A model generated the notes under the pieces. That model did no database searches. It had not been told where the DNA came from and saw only the letters and a program-made list of their open reading frames with translations. DNA of 64,000 bases. Source: Hippasteria phrygiana (Eukaryota; Echinodermata; Asteroidea; Valvatida; Goniasteridae). A program made the position numbers and the translations under genes. Every line of letters begins with the position of its first letter. Position 1 is the stretch's first letter. Location of the stretch: assembly GCA_037893225.1 (NCBI GenBank), contig JAZGUH010000326.1, positions 2,728,001-2,792,000 of the forward strand. The letters are read 5' to 3'. Shown here in pieces: positions 24,078-38,808 of the stretch.

Positions 24078-27000
24078 GGAAGAAATTTGTTGCGAGGTTT
24101 GAATTTTATCGTAGAGTTCTAACGCTGTGAAGCTGGCGATTGTCTCAAATTGTTGCGCTAGATCTAAGCTACCCATACTTGTAAAAATTACTGGATTTGG
24201 TCAATATCCCATTCAATTATGAACAGGGAAAGGAGGGGCGTTCATCTGAAAATGTGCCAAACGTTAAGCAGTCACAATGCAGTAAACGGGAGAACGCACA
24301 CAGAGATCACGGCAAGAAATTAGGTGCGAGGTTTGAATTTTCTCGAAGAGTTCTAACGCTGTGAAGCTGGCGATAGTCTCAAATTGTTGCGCTAGATCTA
24401 AGCTACCCATACGTGTGAAAATTACTGGATTTGGTCAATATACCATTCAATTATGAACAGGGAAAGGAGGGGCGTTCATCTGAAAATATGGCAAACGTTA
24501 AGCAGTCACAATACAGAATCGGAAGAACGCACACAGAGTTCACAGGAAGAAATTTGTTGCGAGGTTTGAATTTTCTCGAAGAGTTCTAACGCTGTGAAGC
24601 TGGCGATTGTCTCAAATAGTTGCGCTAGATCTAAGCTACCCATACGTGTGAAAATTGCTGGATTTGGTCAATATACCATTCAATTATGAACAGGGAAAGG
24701 AGGGGCGTTCATCTGAAAATGTGGCAAACGTTAAGCAGTCACAATGCAGTAAACGGAAGAACGCACACAGAGTTCACAGGAAGAAATTAGTTGCGAGGTT
24801 TGAATTTTCTCGAAAAGTTCTAACGCTGTGAAGCTGGCGATGGTCTCAAATTGTTGCGCTAGATCTAAGCTACCCATACGTGTGAAAATTGCTGGATTTG
24901 GTCAATATCCCATTCAATTATGAACAGGGAAAGGAGGGGCGTTCATCTGAAAATGTGGCAAACGTTAAGCAGTCACAATGCAGTAAACGGGAGAACGCAC
25001 ACAGAGTTCACGGGAAGAAATTAGGTGCGAGGTTTGAATTTTCTCGAGGAGTTCTAACGCTGTGAAGCTGGTGATGGTCTGAAATTGTTGCGCTATATCT
25101 AAGCTACCCATACGTGTAAACATTACTGGATTTGGTCAATATCCCATTCAATTATGAACAGGGAAAGGAGGGGCGTTCATCTGAAAATGTGGCAAACGTT
25201 AAGCAGTCACAATGCAGTAAACGGAAGAACGCACACAGAGTTCACAGGAAGAAATTAGTTGCGAGGTTTGAATTTTCTCGAAGAGTTCTAACGCTGTGAA
25301 GCTGGCGATGGTCTCAAATTGTTGCGCTAGATCTAAGCTACCCATACGTGTGAAAATTGCTGGATTTGGTCAATATCCCATTCAATTATGAACAGGGAAA
25401 GGAGGGGCGTTCATCTGAAAATGTGGCAAACGTTAAGCAGTCACAATGCAGTAAACGGGAGAACGCACACAGAGTTCACGGGAAGAAATTTGTTGCGAGG
25501 TTTGAATTTTCTCGAAGAGTTCTAACGCTGTGAAGCTGGCGATTGTCTGAAATTGTTGCGCTAGATCTAAGCTACCCATACGTGTGAAAATTGCTGGATT
25601 TGGTCAATATCCCAGTCAATTATGAACAGGGAAAGGAGGGGCGTTCATCTGAAAATGTGGCAAACGTTAAGCAGTCACAATGCAGTAACCGGGAGAACGC
25701 ACACAGAGTTCACGGGAAGAAATTTGTTGCGAAGTTTGAATTTTCTCGAAGAGTTCTAACGCTGTGAAGCTGGCGATGGTCTGAAATTGTTGCGCTAGAT
25801 CTAAGCTACCCATACTTGTAAAAATTACTGGATTTGGTCAATATCCCATTCAATTATGAACAGGGAAAGGAGGGGCGTTCATCTGAAAATGTGCCAAACG
25901 TTAAGCAGTCACAATGCAGTAAACGGGAGAACGCACACAGAGATCACGGCAAGAAATTAGGTGCGAGGTTTGAATTTTCTCGAAGAGTTCTAACGCTGTG
26001 AAGCTGGCGATAGTCTCAAATTGTTGCGCTAGATCTAAGCTACCCATACGTGTGAAAATTACTGGATTTGGTCAATATACCATTCAATTATGAACAGGGA
26101 AAGGAGGGGCGTTCATCTGAAAATATGGCAAACGTTAAGCAGTCACAATACAGAATCGGAAGAACGCACACAGAGTTCACAGGAAGAAATTTGTTGCGAG
26201 GTTTGAATTTTCTCGAAGAGTTCTAACGCTGTGAAGCTGGCGATTGTCTCAAATAGTTGCGCTAGATCTAAGCTACCCATACGTGTGAAAATTGCTGGAT
26301 TTGGTCAATATACCATTCAATTATGAACAGGGAAAGGAGGGGCGTTCATCTGAAAATGTGGCAAACGTTAAGCAGTCACAATGCAGTAAACGGAAGAACG
26401 CACACAGAGTTCACAGGAAGAAATTAGTTGCGAGGTTTGAATTTTCTCGAAAAGTTCTAACGCTGTGAAGCTGGCGATGGTCTCAAATTGTTGCGCTAGA
26501 TCTAAGCTACCCATACGTGTGAAAATTGCTGGATTTGGTCAATATCCCATTCAATTATGAACAGGGAAAGGAGGGGCGTTCATCTGAAAATGTGGCAAAC
26601 GTTAAGCAGTCACAATGCAGTAAACGGGAGAACGCACACAGAGTTCACGGGAAGAAATTAGGTGCGAGGTTTGAATTTTCTCGAGGAGTTCTAACGCTGT
26701 GAAGCTGGTGATGGTCTGAAATTGTTGCGCTATATCTAAGCTACCCATACGTGTAAACATTACTGGATTTGGTCAATATCCCATTCAATTATGAACAGGG
26801 AAAGGAGGGGCGTTCATCTGAAAATGTGGCAAACGTTAAGCAGTCACAATGCAGTAAACGGAAGAACGCACACAGAGTTCACAGGAAGAAATTAGTTGCG
26901 AGGTTTGAATTTTCTCGAAGAGTTCTAACGCTGTGAAGCTGGCGATGGTCTCAAATTGTTGCGCTAGATCTAAGCTACCCATACGTGTGAAAATTGCTGG

Positions 27001-27351
27001 ATTTGGTCAATATCCCATTCAATTATGAACAGGGAAAGGAGGGGCGTTCATCTGAAAATGTGGCAAACGTTAAGCAGTCACAATGCAGTAAACGGGAGAA
27101 CGCACACAGAGTTCACGGGAAGAAATTTGTTGCGAGGTTTGAATTTTCTCGAAGAGTTCTAACGCTGTGAAGCTGGCGATTGTCTGAAATTGTTGCGCTA
27201 GATCTAAGCTACCCATACGTGTGAAAATTGCTGGATTTGGTCAATATCCCAGTCAATTATGAACAGGGAAAGGAGGGGCGTTCATCTGAAAATGTGGCAA
27301 ACGTTAAGCAGTCACAATGCAGTAACCGGGAGAACGCACACAGAGTTCACG
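24078..27351 (+). repeat. HOR K-L-M-N-O-P-Q, two copies (1637 bp each)
   Basis: Copies are 24078-25714 and 25715-27351. The first K (24078) is a D/K hybrid: it has ttatcgtagag from D but acttgta, atgtgcc and agatcacggc from K. The Q marker cccagtc sits at 25611 and 27248, exactly 1637 bp apart. The same pair, with the same hybrid first monomer, is at 46760-50033. Confidence 0.94.
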
Positions 27352-29455
27352 GGAAGAAATTTGTTGCGAAGTTTGAATTTTCTCGAAGAGTTCTAACGCT
27401 GTGAAGCTGGCGATGGTCTGAAATTGTTGCGCTAGATCTAAGCTACCCATACTTGTAAAAATTACTGGATTTGGTCAATATCCCATTCAATTATGAACAG
27501 GGAAAGGAGGGGCGTTCATCTGAAAATGTGCCAAACGTTAAGCAGTCACAATGCAGTAAACGGGAGAACGCACACAGAGATCACGGCAAGAAATTAGGTG
27601 CGAGGTTTGAATTTTCTCGAAGAGTTCTAACGCTGTGAAGCTGGCGATAGTCTCAAATTGTTGCGCTAGATCTAAGCTACCCATACGTGTGAAAATTACT
27701 GGATTTGGTCAATATACCATTCAATTATGAACAGGGAAAGGAGGGGCGTTCATCTGAAAATATGGCAAACGTTAAGCAGTCACAATACAGAATCGGAAGA
27801 ACGCACACAGAGTTCACGGGAAGAAATTTGTTGCGAGGTTTGAATTTTCTCGAAGAGTTCTAACGCTGTGAAGCTGGCGATTGTCTCAAATAGTTGCGCT
27901 AGATCTAAGCTACCCATACGTGTGAAAATTGCTGGATTTGGTCAATATACCATTCAATTATGAACAGGGAAAGGAGGGGCGTTCATCTGAAAATGTGGCA
28001 AACGTTAAGCAGTCACAATGCAGTAAACGGAAGAACGCACACAGAGTTCACAGGAAGAAATTAGTTGCGAGGTTTGCATTTTCTCGAAGAGTTCTAACGC
28101 TGTGAAGCTGGCGATGGTCTCAAATTGTTGCGCTAGATCTAAGCTACCCATACGTGTGAAAATTGCTGGATTTGGTCAATATCCCATTCAATTATGAACA
28201 GGGAAAGGAGGGGCGTTCATCTGAAAATATGGCAAACGTTAAGCAGTCACAATACAGAATCGGAAGAACGCACACAGAGTTCACAGGAAGAAATTTGTTG
28301 CGACCTTTGAATTTTCTCGAAGAGTTCTAACGCTGTGAAGCTGGCGATTGTCTCAAATAGTTGCGCTAGATCTAAGCTACCCATACGTGTGAAAATTGCT
28401 GGATTTGGTCAATACACCATTCAATTATGAACAGGGAAAGGAGGGGCGTTCATCTGAAAATGTGGCAAACGTTAAGCAGTCACAATGCAGTAAACGGAAG
28501 AACGCACACAGAGTTCACAGGAAGAAATTAGTTGCGAGGTTTGAATTTTCTCGAAGAGTTCTAACGCTGTGAAGCTGGCGATGGTCTCAAATAGTTGCGC
28601 TAGATCTAAGCTACCTATACGTGTGAAAATTGCTGGATTTGGTCAATATACCATTCAATTATGAACAGGGAAAGGAGGGGCGTTCATCTGAAAATGTGGC
28701 AAACGTTAAGCAGTCACAATGCAGTAAACGGAAGAACGCACACAGAGTTCACAGGAAGAAATTAGTTGCGAGGTTTGAATTTTCTCGAAGAGTTCTAACG
28801 CTGTGAAGCTGGCGATGGTCTCAAATTGTTGCGCTAGATCTAAGCTACCCATACGTGTGAAAATTGCTGGATTTGGTCAATATCCCATTCAATTATGAAC
28901 AGGGAAAGGAGGGGCGTTCATCTGAAAATGTGGCAAACGTTAAGCAGTCACAATGCAGTAAACGGGAGAACGCACACAGAGTTCACAGGAAGAAATTAGG
29001 TGCGAGGTTTGAATTTTCTCGAGGAGTTCTAACGCTGTGAAGCTGGTGATGGTCTGAAATTGTTGCGCTATATCTAAGCTACCCATACGTGTAAACATTA
29101 CTGGATTTGGTCAATATACCATTCAATTATGAACAGGGAAAGGAGGGGCGTTCATCTGAAAATGTGGCAAACGTTAAGCAGCCACAATGCAGTAAACGGG
29201 AGAACGCACACAGAGTTCACGGGAAGAAATTTGTTGCTAGGTTTGAATTTTCTGGAAGAGTTCTAACGCTGTGAAGCTGGCGATTGTCTCAAATTGTTGC
29301 GCTAGATCTAAGCTACCCATACGTGTGAAAATTGCTGGATTTGGTCAATATCCCATTCAATTATGAACAGGGAAAGGAGGGGCGTTCATCTGAAAATGTG
29401 GCAAACGTTAAGCAGTCACAATGCAGTAAACGGGAGAACGCACACAGAGTTCATG
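27352..29455 (+). repeat. K-L-M-S-T-U-P-W-X block (2104 bp)
   Basis: Nine monomers, two of them 233 bp (L, S). T at 28286 has the private double change gcgaccttt at 28300-28308 in place of gcgaggttt. This is shared only with the T monomer at 50968. X ends with catggg, as X monomers usually do before a Y. The block recurs at 50034-52137. Confidence 0.93.
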
Positions 29456-29921
29456 GGAAGAAATTAGGTGCGAGGTTTGAATTTTCTCGAAGAGTTCTAA
29501 CGCTGTGAAGCTGGCGATGGTCTCAAATTGTTGCGCTAGATCTAAGCTACCCATAAGTGTAAAAATTACTTGATTTGGTCAATATACCATTCAATTATGA
29601 ACAGGGAAAGGAGTGGCGTTCATCTGAAAATATGGCAAACGTTAAGCAGTCACAATACAGAATCGGAAGAACGCACACAGAGTTCACAGGAAGAAATTTG
29701 TTGCGAGGTTTGAATTTTCTCGAAGAGTTCTAACGCTGTGAAGCTGGCGATTGTCTCAAATAGTTGCGCTAGATCTAAGCTACTCATACGTGTGAAAATT
29801 GCTGGATTTGGTCAATATACCATTCAATTATGAACAGGGAAAGGAGGGGCGTTCATCTGAAAATTTGGCAAACGTTAAGCAGCTACAATGCAGTAAACGG
29901 GAGAAGCACACAGAGTTCACG
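29456..29921 (+). repeat. Y-J pair
   Basis: Two 233-bp monomers. Y carries cataagtgta and attacttg but switches to the agtggcg, atatggc, aatacagaatcgg form in its second half. J carries ctcatacg, atttggc, agctac and gagaagcac. The same pair with the same ctcatacg change is at 9115-9580, which anchors the 20,341-bp-offset duplication. Confidence 0.9.
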
Positions 29922-32900
29922 GGAAGAAATTTGTTGCGAAGTTTGAATGTTCTCGAAGAGTTCTAACGCTGTGAAGCTGGCGATGGTCTGAAATTGTTGC
30001 GCTAGATCTAAGCTACCCATACTTGTAAAAATTACTGGATTTGGTCAATATCCCATTCAATTATGAACAGGGAAAGGAGGGGCGTTCATCTGAAAATGTG
30101 CCAAACGTTAAGCAGTCACAATGCAGTAAACGGGAGAACGCACACAGAGATCACGGCAAGAAATTAGGTGCGAGGTTTGAATTTTCTCGAAGAGTTCTAA
30201 CGCTGTGAAGCTGGCGATAGTCTCAAATTGTTGCGCTAGATCTAAGCTACCCATACGTGTGAAAATTACTGGATTTGGTCAATATACCATTCAATTATGA
30301 ACAGGGAAAGGAGGGGCGTTCATCTGAAAATATGGCAAACGTTAAGCAGTCACAATACAGAATCGGAAGAACGCACACAGAGTTCACAGGAAGAAATTTG
30401 TTGCGAGGTTTGAATTTTCTCGAAGAGTTCTAACGCTGTGAAGCTGGCGATTGTCTCAAATAGTTGCGCTAGATCTAAGCTACCCATACGTGTGAACATT
30501 GCTGGATTTGGTCAATATACCATTCAATTATGAACAGGGAAAGGAGGGGCGTTCATCTGAAAATGTGGCAAACGTTAAGCAGTCACAATGCAGTAAACGG
30601 AAGAACGCACACAGAGTTCACAGGAAGAAATTAGTTGCGAGGTTTGAATTTTCTCGAAAAGTTCTAACGCTGTGAAGCTGGCGATGGTCTCAAATTGTTG
30701 CGCTAGATCTAAGCTACCCATACGTGTGAAAATTGCTGGATTTGGTCAATATCCCATTCAATTATGAACAGGGAAAGGAGGGGCGTTCATCTGAAAATGT
30801 GGCAAACGTTAAGCAGTCACAATGCAGTAAACGGGAGAACGCACACAGAGTTCACGGGAAGAAATTAGGTGCGAGGTTTGAATTTTCTCGAGGAGTTCTA
30901 ACGCTGTGAAGCTGGTGATGGTCTGAAATTGTTGCGCTATATCTAAGCTACCCATACGTGTAAACATTACTGGATTTGGTCAATATCCCATTCAATTATG
31001 AACAGGGAAAGGAGGGGCGTTCATCTGAAAATGAGGCAAACGTTAAGCAGTCACAATGCAGTAAACGGAAGAACGCACACAGAGTTCACAGGAAGAAATT
31101 AGTTGCGAGGTTTGAATTTTCTCGAAGAGTTCTAACGCTGTGAAGCTGGCGATGGTCTCAAATTGTTGCGCTAGATCTAAGCTACCCATACGTGTGAAAA
31201 TTGCTGGATTTGGTCAATATCCCATTCAATTATGAACAGGGAAAGGAGGGGCGTTCATCTGAAAATGTGGCAAACGTTAAGCAGTCACAATGCAGTAAAC
31301 GGGAGAACGCACACAGAGTTCACGGGAAGAAATTTGTTGCGAGGTTTGAATTTTCTCGAAGAGTTCTAACGCTGTGAAGCTGGCGATTGTCTGAAATTGT
31401 TGCGCTAGATCTAAGCTACCCATACGTGTGAAAATTGCTGGATTTGGTCAATATCCCAGTCAATTATGAACAGGGAAAGGAGGGGCGTTCATCTGAAAAT
31501 GTGGCAAACGTTAAGCAGTCACAATGCAGTAACCGGGAGAACGCACACAGAGTTCACGGGAAGAAATTTGTTGCGAAGTTTGAATTTTCTCGAAGAGTTC
31601 TAACGCTGTGAAGCTGGCGATGGTCTGAAATTGTTGCGCTAGATCTAAGCTACCCATACTTGTAAAAATTACTGGATTTGGTCAATATCCCATTCAATTA
31701 TGAACAGGGAAAGGAGGGGCGTTCATCTGAAAATGTGCCAAACGTTAAGCAGTCACAATGCAGTAAACGGGAGAACGCACACAGAGATCACGGCAAGAAA
31801 TTAGGTGCGAGGTTTGAATTTTCTCGAAGAGTTCTAACGCTGTGAAGCTGGCGATAGTCTCAAATTGTTGCGCTAGATCTAAGCTACCCATACGTGTGAA
31901 AATTACTGGATTTGGTCAATATACCATTCAATTATGAACAGGGAAAGGAGGGGCGTTCATCTGAAAATATGGCAAACGTTAAGCAGTCACAATACAGAAT
32001 CGGAAGAACGCACACAGAGTTCACAGGAAGAAATTTGTTGCGAGGTTTGAATTTTCTCGAAGAGTTCTAACGCTGTGAAGCTGGCGATTGTCTCAAATAG
32101 TTTCGCTAGATCTAAGCTACCCATACGTGTGAAAATTGCTGGATTTGGTCAATATACCATTCAATTATGAACAGGGAAAGGAGGGGCGTTCATCTGAAAA
32201 TGTGGCAAACGTTAAGCAGTCACAATGCAGTAAACGGAAGAACGCACACAGAGTTCACAGGAAGAAATTAGTTGCGAGGTTTGAATTTTCTCGAAAAGTT
32301 CTAACGCTGTGAAGCTGGCGATGGTCTCAAATTGTTGCGCTAGATCTAAGCTACCCATACGTGTGAAAATTGCTGGATTTGGTCAATATCCCATTCAATT
32401 ATGAACAGGGAAAGGAGGGGCGTTCATCTGAAAATGTGGCAAACGTTAAGCAGTCACAATGCAGTAAACGGGAGAACGCACACAGAGTTCACGGGAAGAA
32501 ATTAGGTGCGAGGTTTGAATTTTCTCGAGGAGTTCTAACGCTGTGAAGCTGGTGATGGTCTGAAATTGTTGCGCTATATCTAAGCTACCCATACGTGTAA
32601 ACATTACTGGATTTGGTCAATATCCCATTCAATTATGAACAGGGAAAGGAGGGGCGTTCATCTGAAAATGTGGCAAACGTTAAGCAGTCACAATGCAGTA
32701 AACGGAAGAACGCACACAGAGTTCACAGGAAGAAATTAGTTGCGAGGTTTGAATTTTCTCGAAGAGTTCTAACGCTGTGAAGCTGGCGATGGTCTCAAAT
32801 TGTTGCGCTAGATCTAAGCTACCCATACGTGTGAAAATTGCTGGATTTGGTCAATATCCCATTCAATTATGAACAGGGAAAGGAGGGGCGTTCATCTGAA

Positions 32901-33195
32901 AATGTGGCAAACGTTAAGCAGTCACAATGCAGTAAACGGGAGAACGCACACAGAGTTCACGGGAAGAAATTTGTTGCGAGGTTTGAATTTTCTCGAAGAG
33001 TTCTAACGCTGTGAAGCTGGCGATTGTCTGAAATTGTTGCGCTAGATCTAAGCTACCCATACGTGTGAAAATTGCTGGATTTGGTCAATATCCCAGTCAA
33101 TTATGAACAGGGAAAGGAGGGGCGTTCATCTGAAAATGTGGCAAACGTTAAGCAGTCACAATGCAGTAACCGGGAGAACGCACACAGAGTTCACG
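29922..33195 (+). repeat. HOR K-L-M-N-O-P-Q, two copies (1637 bp each)
   Basis: Copies are 29922-31558 and 31559-33195, with cccagtc at 31455 and 33092. Private changes are gaatgttc in K (29922), gtgaacattgc in M (30389), aaatgaggc in O (30857) and gtttcgc in M (32026). Apart from these the copies look the same. Confidence 0.94.
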
Positions 33196-35064
33196 GGAAG
33201 AAATTTGTTGCGAAGTTTGAATTTTCTCGAAGAGTTCTAACGCTGTGAAGCTGGCGATGGTCTGAAATTGTTGCGCTAGATCTAAGCTACCCATACTTGT
33301 AAAAATTACTGGATTTGGTCAATATCCCATTCAATTATGAACAGGGAAAGGAGGGGCGTTCATCTGAAAATGTGCCAAACGTTAAGCAGTCACAATGCAG
33401 TAAACGGGAGAACGCACACAGAGATCACGGCAAGAAATTAGGTGCGAGGTTTGAATTTTCTCGAAGAGTTCTAACGCTGTGAAGCTGGCGATAGTCTCAA
33501 ATTGTTGCGCTAGATCTAAGCTACCCATACGTGTGAAAATTACTGGATTTGGTCAATATACCATTCAATTATGAACAGGGAAAGGAGGGGCGTTCATCTG
33601 AAAATATGGCAAACGTTAAGCAGTCACAATACAGAATCGGAAGAACGCACACAGAGTTCACGGGAAGAAATTTGTTGCGAGGTTTGAATTTTCTCGAAGA
33701 GTTCTAACGCTGTGAAGCTGGCGATTGTCTCAAATAGTTGCGCTAGATCTAAGCTACCCATACGTGTGAAAATTGCTGGATTTGGTCAATATACCATTCA
33801 ATTATGAACAGGGAAAGGAGGGGCGTTCATCTGAAAATGTGGCAAACGTTAAGCAGTCACAATGCAGTAAACGGAAGAACGCACACAGAGTTCACAGGAA
33901 GAAATTAGTTGCGAGGTTTGCATTTTCTCGAAGAGTTCTAACGCTGTGAAGCTGGCGATGGTCTCAAATTGTTGCGCTAGATCTAAGCTACCCATACGTG
34001 TGAAAATTGCTGGATTTGGTCAATATCCCATTCAATTATGAACAGGGAAAGGAGGGGCGTTCATCTGAAAATATGGCAAACGTTAAGCAGTCACAATACA
34101 GAATCGGAAGAACGCACACAGAGTTCACAGGAAGAAATTTGTTGCGAGGTTTGAATTTTCTCGAAGAGTTCTAACGCTGTGAAGCTGGCGATTGTCTCAA
34201 ATAGTTGCGCTAGATCTAAGCTACCCATACGTGTGAAAATTGCTGGATTTGGTCAATACACCATTCAATTATGAACAGGGAAAGGAGGGGCGTTCATCTG
34301 AAAATGTGGCAAACGTTAAGCAGTCACAATGCAGTAAACGGAAGAACGCACACAGAGTTCACAGGAAGAAATTAGTTGCGAGGTTTGAATTTTCTCGAAG
34401 AGTTCTAACGCTGTGAAGCTGGCGATGGTCTCAAATAGTTGCGCTAGATCTAAGCTACCTATACGTGTGAAAATTGCTGGATTTGGTCAATATACCATTC
34501 AATTATGAACAGGGAAAGGAGGGGCGTTCATCTGAAAATATGGCAAACGTTAAGCAGTCACAATACAGAATCGGAAGAACGCACACAGAGTTCACAGGAA
34601 GAAATTTGTTGCGAGGTTTGAATTTTCTCGAAGAGTTCTAACGCTGTGAAGCTGGCGATTGTCTCAAATAGTTGCGCTAGATCTAAGCTACCCATACGTG
34701 TGAAAATTGCTGGATTTGGTCAATACACCATTCAATTATGAACAGGGAAAGGAGGGGCGTTCATCTGAAAATGTGGCAAACGTTAAGCAGTCACAATGCA
34801 GTAAACGGAAGAACGCACACAGAGTTCACAGGAAGAAATTAGTTGCGAGGTTTGAATTTTCTCGAAGAGTTCTAACGCTGTGAAGCTGGCGATGGTCTCA
34901 AATAGTTGCGCTAGATCTAAGCTACCTATACGTGTGAAAATTGCTGGATTTGGTCAATATACCATTCAATTATGAACAGGGAAAGGAGGGGCGTTCATCT
35001 GAAAATGTGGCAAACGTTAAGCAGTCACAATGCAGTAAACGGAAGAACGCACACAGAGTTCACA
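33196..35064 (+). repeat. K-L-M-S-T-U-T-U block, second copy
   Basis: Matches 17530-19398 monomer for monomer at an offset of 15,666 bp. It keeps the tttgcatttt change in S (33897) and the different tails of the two U monomers (34364 and 34831). Confidence 0.93.
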
Positions 35065-38000
35065 GGAAGAAATTAGTTGCGAGGTTTGAATTTTCTCGAA
35101 GAGTTCTAACGCTGTGAAGCTGGCGATGGTCTCAAATTGTTGCGCTAGATCTAAGCTACCCATACGTGTGAAAATTGCTGGATTTGGTCAATATCCCATT
35201 CAATTATGAACAGGGAAAGGAGGGGCGTTCATCTGAAAATGTGGCAAACGTTAAGCAGTCACAATGCAGTAAACGGGAGAACGCACACAGAGTTCACAGG
35301 AAGAAATTAGGTGCGAGGTTTGAATTTTCTCGAGGAGTTCTAACGCTGTGAAGCTGGTGATGGTCTGAAATTGTTGCGCTATATCTAAGCTACCCATACG
35401 TGTAAACATTACTGGATTTGGTCAATATACCATTCAATTATGAACAGGGAAAGGAGGGGCGTTCATCTGAAAATGTGGCAAACGTTAAGCAGTCACAATG
35501 CAGTAAACGGAAGAACGCACACAGAGTTCACAGGAAGAAATTAGTTGCGAGGTTTGAATTTTCTCGAAGAGTTCTAACGCTGTGAAGCTGGCGATGGTCT
35601 CAAATTGTTGCGCTAGATCTAAGCTACCTATACGTGTGAAAATTGCTGGATTTGGTCAATACACCATTCAATTATGAACAGGGAAAGGAGGGGCGTTCAT
35701 CTGAAAATGTGGCAAACGTTAAGCAGTCACAATGCAGTAAACGGAAGAACGCACACAGAGTTCACAGGAAGAAATTAGTTGCGAGGTTTGAATTTTCTCG
35801 AAGAGTTCTAACGCTGTGAAGCTGGCGATGGTCTCAAATAGTTGCGCTAGATCTAAGCTACCTATACGTGTGAAAATTGCTGGATTTGGTCAATATACCA
35901 TTCAATTATGAACAGGGAAAGGAGGGGCGTTCATCTGAAAATGTGGCAAACGTTAAGCAGTCACAATGCAGTAAACGGAAGAACGCACACAGAGTTCACA
36001 GGAAGAAATTAGTTGCGAGGTTTGAATTTTCTCGAAGAGTTCTAACGCTGTGAAGCTGGCGATGGTCTCAAATTGTTGCGCTAGATCTAAGCTACCCATA
36101 CGTGTGAAAATTGCTGGATTTGGTCAATATCCCATTCAATTATGAACAGGGAAAGGAGGGGCGTTCATCTGAAAATGTGGCAAACGTTAAGCAGTCACAA
36201 TGCAGTAAACGGGAGAACGCACACAGAGTTCACAGGAAGAAATTAGGTGCGAGGTTTGAATTTTCTCGAGGAGTTCTAACGCTGTGAAGCTGGTGATGGT
36301 CTGAAATTGTTGCGCTATATCTAAGCTACCCATACGTGTAAACATTACTGGATTTGGTCAATATACCATTCAATTATGAACAGGGAAAGGAGGGGCGTTC
36401 ATCTGAAAATGTGGCAAACGTTAAGCAGCCACAATGCAGTAAACGGGAGAACGCACACAGAGTTCACGGGAAGAAATTTGTTGCTAGGTTTGAATTTTCT
36501 GGAAGAGTTCTAACGCTGTGAAGCTGGCGATTGTCTCAAATTGTTGCGCTAGATCTAAGCTACCCATACGTGTGAAAATTGCTGGATTTGGTCAATATCC
36601 CATTCAATTATGAACAGGGAAAGGAGGGGCGTTCATCTGAAAATGTGGCAAACGTTAAGCAGTCACAATGCAGTAAACGGGAGAACGCACACAGAGTTCA
36701 TGGGAAGAAATTAGGTGCGAGGTTTGAATTTTCTCGAAGAGTTCTAACGCTGTGAAGCTGGCGATGGTCTCAAATTGTTGCGCTAGATCTAAGCTACCCA
36801 TAAGTGTAAAAATTACTTGATTTGGTCAATATACCATTCAATTATGAACAGGGAAAGGAGGGGCGTTCATCTGAAAATGTGGCAAACGTTAAGCAGTCAC
36901 AATGCAGTAAACGGAAGAACGCACACAGAGTTCACAGGAAGAAATTAGTTGCGAGGTTTGAATTTTCTCGAAGAGTTCTAACGCTGTGAAGCTGGCGATG
37001 GTCTCAAATTGTTGCGCTAGATCTAAGCTACCCATACGTGTGAAAATTGCTGGATTTGGTCAATATCCCATTCAATTATGAACAGGGAAAGGAGGGGCGT
37101 TCATCTGAAAATGTGGCAAACGTTAAGCAGTCACAATGCAGTAAACGGGAGAACGCACACAGAGTTCACAGGAAGAAATTAGGTGCGAGGTTTGAATTTT
37201 CTCGAGGAGTTCTAACGCTGTGAAGCTGGTGATGGTCTGAAATTGTTGCGCTATATCTAAGCTACCCATACGTGTAAACATTACTGGATTTGGTCAATAT
37301 ACCATTCAATTATGAACAGGGAAAGGAGGGGCGTTCATCTGAAAATGTGGCAAACGTTAAGCAGTCACAATGCAGTAAACGGAAGAACGCACACAGAGTT
37401 CACAGGAAGAAATTAGTAGCGAGGTTTGAATTTTCTCGAAGAGTTCTAACGCTGTGAAGCTGGCGATGGTCTCAAATTGTTGCGCTAGATCTAAGCTACC
37501 TATACGTGTGAAAATTGCTGGATTTGGTCAATACACCATTCAATTATGAACAGGGAAAGGAGGGGCGTTCATCTGAAAATGTGGCAAACGTTAAGCAGTC
37601 ACAATGCAGTAAACGGAAGAACGCACACAGAGTTCACAGGAAGAAATTAGTTGCGAGGTTTGAATTTTCTCGAAGAGTTCTAACGCTGTGAAGCTGGCGA
37701 TGGTCTCAAATAGTTGCGCTAGATCTAAGCTACCTATACGTGTGAAAATTGCTGGATTTGGTCAATATACCATTCAATTATGAACAGGGAAAGGAGGGGC
37801 GTTCATCTGAAAATGTGGCAAACGTTAAGCAGTCACAATGCAGTAAACGGAAGAACGCACACAGAGTTCACAGGAAGAAATTAGTTGCGAGGTTTGAATT
37901 TTCTCGAAGAGTTCTAACGCTGTGAAGCTGGCGATGGTCTCAAATTGTTGCGCTAGATCTAAGCTACCCATACGTGTGAAAATTGCTGGATTTGGTCAAT

Positions 38001-38808
38001 ATCCCATTCAATTATGAACAGGGAAAGGAGGGGCGTTCATCTGAAAATGTGGCAAACGTTAAGCAGTCACAATGCAGTAAACGGGAGAACGCACACAGAG
38101 TTCACAGGAAGAAATTAGGTGCGAGGTTTGAATTTTCTCGAGGAGTTCTAACGCTGTGAAGCTGGTGATGGTCTGAAATTGTTGCGCTATATCTAAGCTA
38201 CCCATACGTGTAAACATTACTGGATTTGGTCAATATACCATTCAATTATGAACAGGGAAAGGAGGGGCGTTCATCTGAAAATGTGGCAAACGTTAAGCAG
38301 CCACAATGCAGTAAACGGGAGAACGCACACAGAGTTCACGGGAAGAAATTTGTTGCTAGGTTTGAATTTTCTGGAAGAGTTCTAACGCTGTGAAGCTGGC
38401 GATTGTCTCAAATTGTTGCGCTAGATCTAAGCTACCCATACGTGTGAAAATTGCTGGATTTGGTCAATATCCCATTCAATTATGAACAGGGAAAGGAGGG
38501 GCGTTCATCTGAAAATGTGGCAAACGTTAAGCAGTCACAATGCAGTAAACGGGAGAACGCACACAGAGTTCATGGGAAGAAATTAGGTGCGAGGTTTGAA
38601 TTTTCTCGAAGAGTTCTAACGCTGTGAAGCTGGCGATGGTCTCAAATCGTTGCGCTAGATCTAAGCTACCCATAAGTGTAAAAATTACTTGATTTGGTCA
38701 ATATACCATTCAATTATGAACAGGGAAAGGAGGGGCGTTCATCTGAAAATGTGGCAAACGTTAAGCAGTCACAATGCAGTAAACGGAAGAACGCACACAG
38801 AGTTCACA
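35065..38808 (+). repeat. HOR P-w-V-U-P-W-X-Y, second pair (1872 bp each)
   Basis: Copies are 35065-36936 and 36937-38808. The second holds agtagc in V (37405) and aaatcgttg in Y (38575), matching 21739 and 22909 at the 15,666-bp offset. The rare V and Y variants show descent by duplication of the whole pair rather than independent amplification. Confidence 0.93.
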
